Assembly: GCF_019097595.1 (NCBI RefSeq)
Contig: NC_080734.1
Span: 11,746,392-11,810,391, forward strand
From: Hemibagrus wyckioides
Taxonomy: Eukaryota > Chordata > Actinopteri > Siluriformes > Bagridae
Reading direction: 5' to 3'
DNA: 64,000 nt
Both the position numbers and the translations under genes were made by a program. This document shows, in pieces, positions 10,721-22,459 of this stretch. The notes below the pieces were generated by a model that ran no database searches, had not been told where the DNA came from, and was given only the letters and a program-made list of their open reading frames with translations. How positions within the stretch are numbered: the first letter of the stretch is position 1; the number at the start of each line of letters is the position of its first letter.

Positions 10721-11179
10721 ATTTAATAATAAATAAATACATGCTTAGCACTAAGTATTAGTATTAGAGAAGCATTAGAGCAATATTAGACAGCAGTATT
10801 AGATATCATACCGCTTAATTTATTCGTTACTAGAATAAATAAAGCTGCAATCTCTTTAAAAAAATGTTTGCCATTTTCCGGTGATGCTGCTTGACAAATG
10901 CTCCACTATCAACTAATGTACATTTAATAACTATATCCACCTTCAAATGCATTGAAAGCAATTTATAATTAGGTGCATTTTAAAATATTAAAAACAGTTC
11001 AAAGGAAATCCATCCTCCTTTGGCAGACACTGGGCGCTGGTTGGTAATTACAGCTACAGCTGTATAAGTAAAATATATGGAATATATAAAGGATATTTTG
11101 GTATGATAAAATGTGAACAGGAGTTTTAATACTGCAGCTGGACGGCATGTGTGAAATTAGCTCTAGACAAAAACATACG

Positions 11180-11530
11180 CCGTTTCTTCCCACACACTGT
11201 GCTTAAAACTTCTGCCATCTCACACTTTCCCTCTGATCAGTTAAACTGGGCTGGGACTGGGAATACATAAACACGCACATCAGTTTGGGAATCCTTCTAA
11301 ACAGTATATTATCCAAGCTGTCGAATTTTATCGTTCTAATATAGTAATCTTTTTTTCTTCTTTTTTTTTTTGCGCGCGCATGAACTGTTTTGGTGTATGC
11401 ATGCCTTCAAACTCAATTAAGTATCCTGCCTCCCTGGACTGGGTGAAAAGTGCTTCGATCCTGCGACTCCATAAACAGCTCTGAACGCCCATTGGACACG
11501 GGCTGCTCTCTGGGAGGAGCACTCACACAG
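11180..11530 (+). promoter_or_regulatory. foxc1: Probable foxc1 proximal promoter region
   Basis: The 650 bp before the foxc1 ATG are less repetitive and become more GC-rich toward the gene. There is an inverted CCAAT box (ATTGG at 11491-11495) and forkhead-type motifs (ATAAACA near 11265 and 11471). No TATA box can be assigned with confidence, and the transcription start is not determinable from sequence alone. Confidence 0.35.
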
Positions 11531-11832
11531 CCAAAAAGCCAGAATTATGTTTTCGGTCCAAAAGGTTTCACTGAAGTGACGGAAAGTGCGGGAAGTTCAT
11601 AAGTTTGTCTCTTTTCAATGACTGATAGACGTTTCATTTTTTTTAACGCGACGCACGACTGACAATCCGCGCAGGTAATCTCTTGTCTACAAACTTTCTA
11701 GAAACAAACAGCTGAAGTAAGAGTGGACACTGAACTTTTGGATGTTTTGAGTGAATCTAGAACGTGATACGGAGAAAAGCTGGGAGAACTCTGGCCAAGT
11801 CCGCGCCCTAGTACCGTGAAGTGAGGGGCACA

Positions 11833-13107
11833 ATGCACGCGCGCTACCCCGCGTCTAGCCCTAGTTCTCTGGGCGTTGTTCCCTACATCGCGGGCGATCA
11901 GGGGTACTACCGGGCTGCCAACGGCGCTGGCTATACGGGCATCCCGGCACCAATGAGCATGTACTCTCACGCAGCGCACGAGCAGTACCCCGGAGGCATG
12001 GCTCGCGCCTATGGCCCATATGCGACCACTCAGCAACCCAAGGAGATGGTCAAGCCACCATACAGCTACATCGCACTGATAACAATGGCCATCCAAAATT
12101 CTGCGGATAAAAGAGTCACGCTGAACGGGATCTACCAATTCATCATGGAGCGCTTCCCGTTTTATCGGGAGAACAAGCAAGGCTGGCAGAACAGCATTCG
12201 GCACAATTTGTCGCTCAATGAGTGCTTCGTCAAGGTGCCCCGCGACGACAAGAAGCCGGGGAAAGGCAGCTACTGGACTCTCGACCCAGATTCTTACAAC
12301 ATGTTCGAAAACGGCAGCTTTCTGCGCCGGCGGCGCCGCTTCAAGAAGAAGGACGCAATAAAAGAGAGAGAGGAGCGCGAAATACAAGGCAAGGAGGCCC
12401 GGGCCCAGGCTCGTGAAGCTCAGCAGCCGGTCAAACTCCGGGATATAAAGATGGAGAATGGAGCTTGCACACCTCCGCGCTCTGGCACCCCAGCCCTTGG
12501 TTCCGTGACTAAAACGGAGAGCCCGGACAGCAGCAGCGTGGCCGTGTGCGACGGGAGCCCACAGACGCAAACGACACAACAGGCCTTTAGCATGGATAAC
12601 ATAATCGCAGGGCTACGCGGGTCACCGCCGCAGGCTGCCGAGTTACCCGCCTCGCGTGCTGCTTTACCGAGCTCCGTGCCTCTTGCTTACTCGCCCCCCA
12701 CACAACCGGCGCACTATAGTCCTCCCTGTGGCCAGCCGGCCGTCTACCAGTGCGACATGTATGCTGGTGACCGCGGGCACGGGAATGAAGCTTTACCGGA
12801 TTACACGAGCGCAACAAGCGCAGCCGCGTCCTCTCACGCGACCCTGAGTTCGAGCCAAGAGAACCCGCACGTGCAACAGAGTCGACTCGCACCGTGGTAC
12901 CTCAATCAGAGCGCAGAAGTGGCGCAACTAGGCGCAAGCTTTGGAGCACAACAACCAAGCTTTCACGCGGCGTTCGAGGCACAGCGGCTCGCGCTCAACT
13001 CCTCACCGGCGGCCGGAAGCGACGGAGGCTGTCAGACACCTTTCTCCTCCAGCCAGCCACTGTACCGGGCCTCGGGAACTTTCGTCTACGACTGTAGCAA
13101 GTTCTGA
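11833..13107 (+). CDS. foxc1: Forkhead transcription factor FoxC1 (single exon)
   Basis: Encodes 424 aa. The ATG at 11833 starts [10 protein letters not shown], aligning with FOXC1 MQARYSVSSP; the frame also extends four codons upstream from a GTG, which is not a start. The conserved N-terminal activation block includes [16 protein letters not shown] and [13 protein letters not shown]. The forkhead domain lies at about 74-166, with PPYSYIAL, the recognition helix [10 protein letters not shown] (N120, R123, H124) and the basic nuclear-localisation run RRRRRFKKK at 155-163. Later landmarks are the inhibitory/phospho region with [14 protein letters not shown], a WYLNQ block, and the C-terminus FVYDCSKF, identical to mammalian FOXC1. 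FOXC1 is a nuclear regulator of neural crest, eye anterior segment and vascular development. It is shorter than human FOXC1 (553 aa) mainly because poly-Gly/Ala tracts are absent. It is intronless, as in other vertebrates. Confidence 0.98.
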   Translation: MHARYPASSPSSLGVVPYIAGDQGYYRAANGAGYTGIPAPMSMYSHAAHEQYPGGMARAYGPYATTQQPKEMVKPPYSYIALITMAIQNSADKRVTLNGIYQFIMERFPFYRENKQGWQNSIRHNLSLNECFVKVPRDDKKPGKGSYWTLDPDSYNMFENGSFLRRRRRFKKKDAIKEREEREIQGKEARAQAREAQQPVKLRDIKMENGACTPPRSGTPALGSVTKTESPDSSSVAVCDGSPQTQTTQQAFSMDNIIAGLRGSPPQAAELPASRAALPSSVPLAYSPPTQPAHYSPPCGQPAVYQCDMYAGDRGHGNEALPDYTSATSAAASSHATLSSSQENPHVQQSRLAPWYLNQSAEVAQLGASFGAQQPSFHAAFEAQRLALNSSPAAGSDGGCQTPFSSSQPLYRASGTFVYDCSKF

Positions 13108-13454
13108 CCAAAATCATATGAGCCAAAATGCACATTTAAATTGGCCCACAGACTTGCATTTTTATTCCAGTTTAAATAATTTAATGCAAAGCTTTGAGCC
13201 AAAGAGCGGTGAGTAGGGAAGGCTAAAGCAACTCCGGACTGAAAGGCCTGAAAAGGCGTGTAAGATTTCGATTTTCCGGACATGCCTTTTGTAAGACTTT
13301 ATATCACTAGATTAATTTATTTCATTAAGAATTAGATGAACCAACTTTCAACCAAATGTTAATCTTATTTATATGATACAAAACGGAACCTAACTGTGTA
13401 CAAAATCTGCGATTTTTTTAAAAAATACTCGAAATATATTATTTGTTAAATAAA
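13108..13454 (+). terminator. foxc1: foxc1 3' UTR with polyadenylation signal
   Basis: AT-rich noncoding sequence follows the TGA. AATAAA occurs at 13449-13454, about 345 nt after the stop. That makes it the first good signal, and later ones may also be used. Confidence 0.5.
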
Positions 13455-13639
13455 TTCATTTTCTGTCTAAGTATAACGATCGAGTGATTTATCGGCTTTG
13501 CTTTCTTACAACCTGCAGTAGCGCGCCGAAAAGGTTGTATTGTGCATACATTGTGTTTTACACTATTTACAAATTTCATGTTTCAGGCCTTTTATCAGCT
13601 GCACCACAACAGGCGAGATAAAATGCAATAGAATAGAAG

Positions 13640-13970
13640 CGTTACTCTATTATATTATTATTATTGTTTAATAATAATATACATTATTATAATTATTATT
13701 TAATAATTTTATAATAATTATTGCTTTTTACATAAAGTCATGGCACTAGCACAAAACTCCTCATAAAGCAACGGGGGGTTTACAGCAGAAGTTAACTATT
13801 ATTGTTATTATTATTATGATTAGGATTATTATTAATAATAGATTCGTTTAGACAGGTTTTTATTACTCAACCTTACTCTTACCACCACCACCACTAATAA
13901 TAATACTGCTACTAATAACAACAACAACAACAACAACAACAATAATAATAATAATAATAATAATCCCTCT
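13640..13970. repeat. AT-rich low-complexity tract with (CAA)n/(TAA)n
   Basis: Runs of ATTATT, TTATTA and TAATAA, ending in about 50 bp of ACA/ATA trinucleotides (13914-13964). No gene seen. Confidence 0.85.
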
Positions 13971-14339
13971 AGATCAGTTTATTTCATTTCAATTCTTTAT
14001 TTATTGTATACAGGCTAAATAAATTACCAGGCCCAGTCAAGCTCCAAAATATTTTTTGATATTGGTATGACTCACAAAACAAGCAAAGGTGAAGTTTCCA
14101 TGTTACTAGTGGCATGTCTCCAAGTACCAAATGTACATTCAAAGCATAACACTGCAGATTAGCATCTGTCTAAAATCATCTTTAAAATATTTTAATTAGC
14201 TGAAAATGTACGTAAAGCGACGGTCAAACTCGCTTAGGCTCGTGTTAACTAGGGTTAAACAAGGCACGTGTGCAAAACTGAAAATTGTAGTGATATCTTA
14301 CGAATTCCTGCCGAATCACCAAACCACCGCATTTTTCTT

Positions 14340-14560
14340 ATGTGGGGATTGAATGCAATTAGCCCAATCAAATGACTGCGTTTAGACGGTGTCTATTTTT
14401 AGCATCACGGCCCAACGCAGATGCTCTGCGCCCTGTGGTCACATCTGAACTTCATATTTGTGTTATTTAACAAACTTTAAACAAACCGTGACCTGCAAAA
14501 ATAGGCTGCGATTACATGCTAAGCACATGTAATTGGACAACATCAATAGCGAATGCAATT
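14340..14560. promoter_or_regulatory. Candidate conserved enhancer downstream of foxc1
   Basis: A complex, repeat-free stretch about 1.2 kb after foxc1. It carries a homeodomain cluster (GCAATTAGCCCAATCAAATG), a RUNX-type core (TGTGGTCACA), a forkhead-type site (TTTAAACAAAC) and a paired ACATG(C)TAAGCACATGT arrangement. The function is inferred from motif density and position. Confidence 0.35.
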
Positions 14561-14799
14561 CCGTTATATCCGACCGCAAAGAAACCCAGAGGAGTCTGAG
14601 GCACCGTGGCTTATGAACTCGGCGTCAAGTGCTTTTTCCGCACGAGTGCGAACGTGGACGTTTGGATGCTGTTAAAACGTGTAATCGGCCAAGTAATTTA
14701 TGGAGAGTCTCCATAGATTAATGAGACAAATGAAAGAACAAGAAAGATAGATTCAACTAAATATTTTGTGTTTTGTTTTGTTTTTTGTTTCACGTGTTT

Positions 14800-15055
14800 G
14801 CACAGACCTGAGTCTGCAAAGACCAAATGCAATGCAGGTGAGAGAGAGGGCAGTGATGAGGGCTTGTGGCAGTGAAAAGTGTCTTTGTTGTGATCGTTTG
14901 AGAGTTTTAGGCCTGACTTAAGCACGAGGGGAATACGACACCGTGGAGAGGGCCCTACGGTAGTTAACGTGCCAAACGCTCTTAAGTCACATGCTCGCTC
15001 ACAAACAGGCCTGTATATGAGTGCAGTCTGACGTTTCCTCATTTTTAATCCAGGT
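14800..15055. other. Unassigned non-repetitive stretch downstream of foxc1
   Basis: Moderate GC and no simple repeat. A 114-codon frame on the minus strand (14698-15042) resembles no protein I recognise. It may be a regulatory element or a noncoding exon. Confidence 0.25.
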
Positions 15056-15795
15056 AAAGGAATTTAGAGACAACTTTTAAGCATTAGTATGTTTGTTAGT
15101 TTAGATAATAAAATATTTAAAAGGAACTTTTAGACTGAGCAGCTGGAAACCTCGCGCTTTGCACTTCAGAGACATAACGCGCAGTGTAAAAATCCACGTT
15201 ACATTACTTTCATTTTATAACAAAATGCTCTTATGATTCAGAAAACACAATCTCACCAAACAGATTATTGCCTAACGTTTGACAAGCCTTGCCACATCTT
15301 CAGATGGTTCACAAATGTGTAAGAAAGCGACGTTTATAATTCACGTTGACTAACCTTAGGATAACCCAATTTATTTGTTTATTTAGTTTTCTGTAAAACA
15401 TTTCAAGGAGTTAATCGTATAAATTCAATTTTATATAAATAGGTTTGAGAACATAACCACTGGCTTTTTTACAATACTTTTTGAGAGCTCTTGCCGTGGA
15501 AGATGTGAACACTGCATGTAGGATATGTTCTCCCACACCTGGTGTTAAAAAAGCACCAATTACACATGAAAATAAGCTGTAGAACATCAGCAAATATTTT
15601 CTCGCAATAAAACTTTTTTTGGTTACAAGATGGTTTAAGAAAAAATAGTAGTATACACTAGTGAATACAGTCGCCGTGGTTAAAAATTAAATAACGGTTT
15701 GTTTGATTGTTTATTATTATACCCAGAACTAACAATATTAAAGAAGCATGCGTTCACATATACCTTTACGCAGAGATAGATAGACAGACAGACAA

Positions 15796-15798
<3 letters not shown>

Positions 15799-15869
<71 letters not shown>

Positions 15870-15885
15870 GGATGGATGGATAGAT
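15799..15885. repeat. (GATA)n microsatellite
   Basis: About 20 TAGA/GATA units, with GACA-like units on the left (from 15776) and GGAT units on the right. Confidence 0.97.
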
Positions 15886-16785
15886 AAAAATGCATGTTAT
15901 CTAATTTAAATTTTGTAACTGATTCAGGGGGCATGTCACGTTTTCTTACGATTTATATTTAAATATTACACGATTAAGTCATTAGAAATGTGGTGCAACT
16001 TCCGAGGCTACAAAACCGGTTTAAAATCAATAAACCAATGTGAAAACAAATATGTATTATATATAAGTTAATATCGGGGAGGAGAAAACCATAATTTCTC
16101 AGACTACTTATAAACATTTCTTTAGGCTGGACATTACTGTTACTTGATTTCAGTAAGTGCTAAAGTGATGATTAATTTGATCATATTTAGGATTAGGATC
16201 ATTTAAGAACAGTGCGTTACCTGGGTCTCTTTAAACCGTTTTGGTCAATCTGACATTAGGAGAGAAAAACTTTTAAGCCTGAATAATCCGTTTGGCGCTT
16301 TAGAGAAGGCCAAAAAAGAAGAAGAAAAAAGCCAACTTTTGACTAACATCCGTTGGTCGCTTTTCGTTAATTAATAAATTAATTAATTTAATCGTTTATA
16401 TTATAGTTTCTCGTTTTAATTTAATTGATTTTCCCTGTTTTTCTTCGTTTTTTCGTATTTTCGCCTGCAACTATATGTTCATAATTGGCATACTGAATTT
16501 GATTCTATTTTTTCTCTCTCTCTCTCTCTTTATGTGTTTGTGCGTACAATCTCAGTAGGTGGTATGTCCTTGAGCATGCGTGGGTGTTTTAAACGCCAAG
16601 ACACATTTTGCCATATTTCGCATAATATTTCTTATGTAGCCTATGTCTGACAGTTTGGCTTAACGAACTATCGATTTGGTTTCATACGTATTAGAATTCA
16701 CTGTCATGTGTCCAAGCTCTTGGACTGACACACAGGGTAACCATACAGACCCTATGAACACGCTCTGTTCTGCTTTGTGGCCCCT

Positions 16786-16792
<7 letters not shown>

Positions 16793-16818
<26 letters not shown>

Positions 16819-16819
16819 T
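16793..16819. repeat. (GT)n microsatellite
   Basis: About 13 GT units. Confidence 0.9.
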
Positions 16820-16910
16820 GCAGAGTGAACACAGTAGATTACCGCTGGGTTTTTTGCCGTCTGCTTCTAATCAGGCCTGCACACGCCGACTCTATGCTTT
16901 AAATCGGTAA

Positions 16911-17050
16911 CTTAAACTGAACCCTACAGGCTCGGGGTGCCGTCAGAAGCCCATAAGCCCTTGCCCTTCTAATGGAAGAGATTCAAACTCCAATTTTCCA
17001 AAAAAAAAAAAAAAAAATGCTGATGTGAAACGCCTCTTCCAAGAACTTGG
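16911..17050 (+). promoter_or_regulatory. Duplicated candidate regulatory element, copy A
   Basis: Shares with 19431-19571, in the same order, TTAAACTGA, CTACA, GCTCG, the perfect 19-mer GGTGCCGTCAGAAGCCCAT, GCCCTTCTAAT, GAGATTCAA, AAATGCTGATG and AACGC. Copy A has a 7-base insertion after the 19-mer and an A17 tract where copy B has a mixed A-rich stretch. It could be a regulatory element duplicated downstream of foxc1 or an unclassified repeat. Confidence 0.55.
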
Positions 17051-17399
17051 AGTGCGAGTCTCTTGAGAGACACACCATTTAGGAAACGTGCTATTAGTCT
17101 ACCCACTTATTACTACACAGTTGGATGCAAAAGTCTGAACACCCTTAGGACAAAATAAAGAACATTCAGAAATTGGTTTTCAACGATGACATTTGGTGTG
17201 CTGGGTCTTACAGATGTTCATTCGTTATTGCAAGTAGTTTATTAAAGATGGCTACATGATGTATGCATGTGATATTTTAGGCAATGCTGTCCATATTGAA
17301 AATATCTAAAAGCGTTTAAGCTCACTTTCTCAATGCGATATTAACATTGTATAGCAACTTTTTAAATATATATTTTTCTGTTATAAATTTTCTACCTTT

Positions 17400-18300
17400 T
17401 TTTTTTAACAGACATTTTTTTTAACAGGCTTTCTGTTTTCTTTTTTCCTCCAAGAAACTGAGTGATATAAACGGTTCTGCTTAAATTCGTTTTAATTTAT
17501 AGCAGATATAGGCTTTATGCAAAACAACATAGTCATGTAAACAGAAAACAAGCGATCACGAAGCTGTTTGCGTGGAAAAACAGCGGCATGTTTATACTGT
17601 TTAGTCTTTGGGGAACTGAAGCCGTTAGGTTATCCTTATGGCTCTCTGTGCAAGGTAGTACAAGGTGTCCGAAAAGACAGAAATATATGCTAATGGGAAA
17701 ATAGGATATAGGAATATAGAAATATACTGAGCAAAATACGAAAAAACATTATAGATCGGTCGAAAAATGCGTAGAAGAACGAGTATGTTGTAAATAAAAA
17801 ATTTTCATAAAAGTAGGCCAACATGCAGTTTTACTCTCTTTGGTTCCTAACATGTCGGATGCCCAGAAACATATCAACCATTTGTCGCTGTGATGTTACT
17901 CTAAGGTATACGGGTTCTCAAATATTTTGCAACCAGTCGCCTCTTTAATTGTGAAACAAATTTCACGGAATTTCGTAAAGCAGTTTTTAAATAAAAGTAA
18001 AACTAAAGTAAAAAAACAACTATTTAAAAATCTGCTGATTTTTTCAGTGTACAGATATATTTGATTTATTTATCAGAGACATATAGTTTTATTTAATCCC
18101 TTGCCTGGGTTTTCGACTGACAGAACACATTAAGCTCAAGCTGAACATATTTAGGCCTACTTTTTTTTTTGAGTTTTTGGTTAAAACTATTCAATTCTGT
18201 GTATCTTTAGATAGAGAGACATGGATCTAGTGCATGTTTAAAACCAATATGTACAGTGTGTTTTCTATACACAATTAGATTCAAAGCACCGCCTTTATAC
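17400..18300. other. AT-rich spacer, nothing assignable
   Basis: Non-repetitive AT-rich intergenic DNA with short T- and A-tracts. No reading frame, transposon end or motif cluster stands out. Confidence 0.5.
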
Positions 18301-18411
18301 CACCAAGGTGCATGTAAATTATTTTATCACTGCATCAGAACTGTACCTGTATAATAATTTTTTGACATTATTAGGCTCGAGCATCTGGAGGTGCAAACCA
18401 CAGGTCCTAAT

Positions 18412-18484
18412 GCTACGTCCAAAAGCAGAACCAGCGTTTGACAGCCTACTATTTAGTGCGGTAGTGTGCGGTTTTGGACGTAGC
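18412..18484. mobile_element. Short inverted-repeat (MITE-like) fragment
   Basis: Perfect 13-bp inverted arms, GCTACGTCCAAAA at 18412-18424 and TTTTGGACGTAGC at 18472-18484, flank a 47-bp centre containing ACTATTTAGTGCGGTAGTGTGCGG. That centre sequence resembles ends of DNA-transposon MITEs common in fish. The stretch to about 18660 is CpG-richer than its surroundings and is followed by a 23-nt A tract at about 18681-18704. Confidence 0.5.
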
Positions 18485-19430
18485 TCAAGCGGACACGCAT
18501 TTCCTTCAGAATACAAGGGCGTGATTGTGCTCAAAGGCAGGCAGGGGAGCACGCAGGGGAAAACGACGAAGCTCGGTGACCCTCCGGTAACCCGAGAACA
18601 CTGGCACGAGCCATGGTTTGACGCCTTCAGTCCTAAATGTACTGCTCCAAAAGCCAGCCACAAAAATTGGAAAATTGTTATTAAAAAAAAAAAAAAAAAA
18701 AAAAACCTTCAGTGTACAGTATAGTTACTCGTTTTACTCCTTTGGGGAAACCCTTATAGATTCCCTATGGCTAACCCTACAACAGAGCGTTGTCTCTTAG
18801 AGAGGAGCCCTTTAAGAACGCAATCCTTCACTATTCCAAATAACCTTTCAGGTTCTGTTTCGTGTGTGGACTGTGGCCTAAATCTTAAAGAACAATTGAA
18901 TTATGGTAAGGGGGTGTGGTTTAAATGAATAATTTCTTTTTTTCTAATTTGGAAATAGATCCAACTTAGTTCTTTCTATCACGGACATTTTTCAATAAAA
19001 ATATAATAACTATAGGACTGCTCTTGAAATAAATGTAGGTAAATCTTTGATTTTGTTTTAATGTAGAAATATTTGCAGACTTGTTCTCAGTTTCCTTATT
19101 AAAGTGCCACTAGGCATGTAATTACAACTAAAAATTAATCTTACGTGGAATGATAAATGATAAATGATAAATGATGGCTCTTGCCATTTTAGAATGTAAG
19201 CCTTTTAAAATATCCCAGTAGGGAATAAAAATACAATTAATAAATCGTGCCATGTCATTCTATTATTCCAAATATCTACATAACTATATAGATAGAAAAC
19301 TTTCTGAGAATCAGCTAGTAAACTATTCGGAGCCGGCGTTTCGTGTCATTCTTGATTTTCTTTCTTTAGAGAAATGTATCTTATATAGCCATCACTCTAA
19401 AGTCCGAATATATGTTTTTAATTGGTTGAT

Positions 19431-19571
19431 TAAACTGACCTCTACATGCTCGAGGTGCCGTCAGAAGCCCATGCCCTTCTAATTGAGGAGATTCAATTTG
19501 ACATAAAATAAGAAGGAAATAAATAAATGCTGATGGCATCATACTCATGTCTGCAACGCAACTCTAAGAAT
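19431..19571 (+). promoter_or_regulatory. Duplicated candidate regulatory element, copy B
   Basis: Second copy of the 16911-17050 element, 2.5 kb further on in the same orientation. The GGTGCCGTCAGAAGCCCAT core is identical in both. Nearby is a homeodomain-type TTTAATTGGTTGATTAAAC just left of the shared block. Confidence 0.55.
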
Positions 19572-20504
19572 GCCACAAATATATTTGCATATTACTTTAT
19601 CTCAGGTCTGTATTGTAATATAATAACCTTACATATGTCTAGCAGAACATCCAGCATCAGCTTTATGCAAGTTAGTGATGACGCGACAAATCCATTCCAT
19701 TGGCTCGAGTAATTTCCTCCTGACCAATCACATGACGCGCATGTTTTTATTTCCCTTTCCCAGCATAATTAGCTCTTATGCACTGATTGACTCAAAAGGA
19801 AAACGTACATCTGTGCTTTTCTTCTTATCCCGTTATTTCATCTTACATATTATTAAACGTGTAAAGATGCATCATCAATAAAAAAAAAAATAAAGCTTGG
19901 ACGTAAGCAGCAGAGATCACTGGTAATTCAGGAGAGTGTTTGTACAGTACAGTTAGCTTCCACTGCTAATCTGCTAATAGCTGACACGAAGCTCGGCATT
20001 TAACATGCAAATAAGACAAGCAGTTTCCACAGGGATTAATTCGTTATTTAATTTAACTAGTTGAACTGTTTAACTACAGTGGCGCCTCTACTAAGTGTAT
20101 GGAGTTAGTACAGTTAGCTGACGCTGCTAATCTTCCAATTAAATTTGGTTTGTTTAGCATTTTTCAACAGTTGGCATGGTCATTAAGCGGCTTTGCAGAA
20201 ATATACAAATATATTAATAATGGATATCATTTTTCAAATTATAAATGCATCCGTAATGAGCAAGCCATAGGCGACAGTGGTAAGAAAAAAGTGCCTAAGA
20301 CGATATGTGGAACCAGACTTAAAAGAAACCCAGCAACAACAAACCTGTAAATCAAATAATAATCAAAAAATAAATCATGCAATGCCATATACTGTATTAA
20401 AACTAATACTTAAAAATAAACTATACATTTTGAATAACCTTTTTCCATCAGAACTGATCACACTGGAAAGAAGCACAAGAGAAAAGGGACTCTCTCAGTA
20501 CCTT

Positions 20505-20795
20505 CTTTATCCTGGTCAGGGTTGCAGTAGATCTGGGGTCTATCCTGGGAACAGTCAGTGTGTGTGTGTGAAATGGGAATACATCACATATGGGATTCCA
20601 GTCTCTCACAGGCCACCATGCATTCACACCTAGTGGCAATTTATCTTAGCCACTCCACCTATTGGCATGTTTTATGTGAGGTGGGAGGAAACCCATTTGG
20701 AAATGGGAGAAGCTCCACACTGACAGCAATCTGAAATCATGATGGAACCCAGGACTGAATCCTGGAGCCATGATTCACTGTGGCATTCTGGAAGC
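20505..20795 (-). repeat. Dispersed teleost repeat, unclassified
   Basis: The text GGTCAGGGTTGCAGTAGAT, GGAATACATCACATATGGGA, TTCACACCTAGTGGCAATTT and GAGGTGGGAGGAAACCCA is a pattern I recognise from many fish genomes. I cannot assign its class with certainty. A related fragment in the opposite orientation lies at 59636-59790. Confidence 0.55.
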
Positions 20796-20812
20796 AGTAG
20801 AGTATATTTACA

Positions 20813-21321
20813 TACACTATATGGCCAAAAGTATGCAGACACCTGCTCATATCCTGTAAGTGTTTGTTGGCTGAACATCACATTCTAATGTTGCCCCTCC
20901 TACCTTTGCTGATATACTAACCTCCACTCTTCTGGGAAGGCTTCCCATTAGATTTTGGAGTGTTGCTGTGGAAAAGTGTGTTCATTCAGCCACAAGAGCA
21001 TTAGGGAGGTCAGGGGTGTAGTCACGTTCCAGTTGCTCCAAAAGGTGTTCATTTAGGTTGAGGTCAGGACCCATGTAGGACACTCATGTTTGTCCACTCC
21101 AAACCTTGCAAACCATTTCCTCATGGACTTCACTTTGTGTACAGGGATACTGTCATGCTGGAACATGTTTGGGCCTCTTAGTTCTAATGAACAGAAATCC
21201 TTAAACAACAGCATCCAAATTCTAGGCATTCTAGACTATTTGTGTGCTTCCTTTTTTGGTGGCAACAGTTTGAGGAAGGACCATATGTAAGTGTAATGGT
21301 CACTTTTGTTAATGTAGTGTA
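20813..21321 (-). mobile_element. Decayed Tc1-like transposon with imperfect terminal repeats
   Basis: The ends read TACACTATATGGCCAAAAGT on the left and, on the complementary strand, TACACTACATTAACAAAAGT on the right, with TA dinucleotides at the borders. The minus strand retains a recognisable but stop-interrupted transposase remnant around 21050-21180: an FQHDS-type box corresponding to the QDNAP catalytic-Asp block, followed by VHKVKSMRKWF. At about 509 bp it is far shorter than a full element (about 1.2-1.6 kb). Confidence 0.7.
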
Positions 21322-21496
21322 TTTATTCAATATATTTAAATGTAAATGAGTCAAATAATCAGCAATGAACTGCATTACATTGCTATCAAATCTGTTCATT
21401 ATTAACGTTAACCAAAAACTACACAAATATTGCTGTTGATTAGATAAAAAACAATAATAATAAGAGATATAATTCTGGATATGATCTGAAACCCCT

Positions 21497-21502
21497 TTTA
21501 AT
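21497..21502 (-). terminator. gmds: Candidate gmds polyadenylation signal
   Basis: On the minus strand this reads ATTAAA, about 550 nt after the gmds stop. An AATAAA on the same strand lies at 21322-21327. Which is used, if either, is unknown. Confidence 0.3.
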
Positions 21503-22051
21503 AAACAAAGCCAAGATAAAATAATAAACATGTAATTTAAATAAAAAACAAACAAACTATTAAATATGGAAGATGGCATGATTAAACATGTTTAAAATCA
21601 TTCAAACAATTTTCAAGGATGGTTTTCAGCATATATTAAGTCTCTATATAGATTTTTCGCTGAAATCCAATGTTTATCTAGAAAATCATCCCACTGTAAA
21701 ATGCTATAAAACTATAATTTCATTACACATGTGCACACACCCTCACCGCAATTATAACAGTAATAAGAAAGCATATAAAACTGGATTAAAACAACAACAA
21801 AACAAACTTATAGTAAAAAAAAAAAAAAATGCTAAACGTCCCAGCACATATATTCATGCATGTGATTAGACATATAACAGTATTAAAGGAACGTGGAATG
21901 TCAAAAGCAGCATTCAGTCTTTCTGAATCTAGAGGAACTGCAGGCAGAACTGAGTTCTTGGAACAGAAAGAAAAAAAAAAGACTAGAGCATGTTCCTTCT
22001 TGGGCACACACACAGGTCCATGGTATGTAGATGTGCTGCTAGCGTGTGGGC

Positions 22052-22114
22052 TCATGCATTTGGGTTGCTTCTCATGAGCTCAATATCAGCATCCACCATC
22101 TCCTTAACAAGCTC
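22052..22114 (-). CDS. gmds: GDP-mannose 4,6-dehydratase, last coding exon
   Basis: Encodes ELVKEMVDADIELMRSNPNA and a TGA stop (reverse complement of 22052-22054). It closely matches the human C-terminus, ELVREMVHADVELMRTNPNA. The acceptor CAG is at 22115-22117, and the exon is phase 0, joining directly after the GAG of the preceding exon across an intron of only 81 bp. Confidence 0.96.
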   Translation of the reverse strand, partial: ELVKEMVDADIELMRSNPNA

Positions 22115-22195
22115 CTGTTGAACATCACACAGTCAGAATCAGGGTCGGTTTTTCTCAGACGTGGAAAACTGAATTAAATTGGTTTGAATTCTCAC

Positions 22196-22264
22196 CTCGA
22201 AGGTCACTTGTGGCTTCCAGCCAAGTTTTTCCAGCGCTTTAGTGCTGTCTCCCTGCAGATAATC
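22196..22264 (-). CDS. gmds: GDP-mannose 4,6-dehydratase, penultimate coding exon
   Basis: Encodes DYLQGDSTKALEKLGWKPQVTFE in 23 whole codons, matching human [23 protein letters not shown]. This segment is part of the C-terminal substrate-binding region of the extended SDR family. The donor is GTGAGA (22190-22195) and the acceptor ends TTTAG just right of 22264. Confidence 0.96.
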
Positions 22265-22399
22265 CTAAAGACAGAGCGAAAGAGTTGAACTTCTCTCCTC
22301 CCATATTAATTTTTATCCTCCCATACTTTACAACCCTAGACTTTACAACCCTACAACTCCTTCTCTCTATTCCTCAAGCACACACACATGTATGCATGT

Positions 22400-22401
<2 letters not shown>

Positions 22402-22457
<56 letters not shown>
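22402..22457. repeat. (CA)n microsatellite
   Basis: About 27 uninterrupted CA units inside a gmds intron. Confidence 0.97.

Positions 22458-22459
<2 letters not shown>

Noticed and set aside
11698..12579. 293-codon frame on the minus strand
   Set aside because: Antisense shadow of the GC-rich foxc1 coding sequence; no independent similarity.
17110..17330. Possible transposon fragment beginning GATGCAAAAGTCTGAACACC
   Set aside because: Resembles a fish repeat end, but no matching opposite end or coding remnant was found.
18308..18724. 138-codon frame on the + strand and 114-codon frame on the - strand
   Set aside because: They overlap a MITE-like palindrome and end in a poly-Lys run from an A tract; no recognisable domain.
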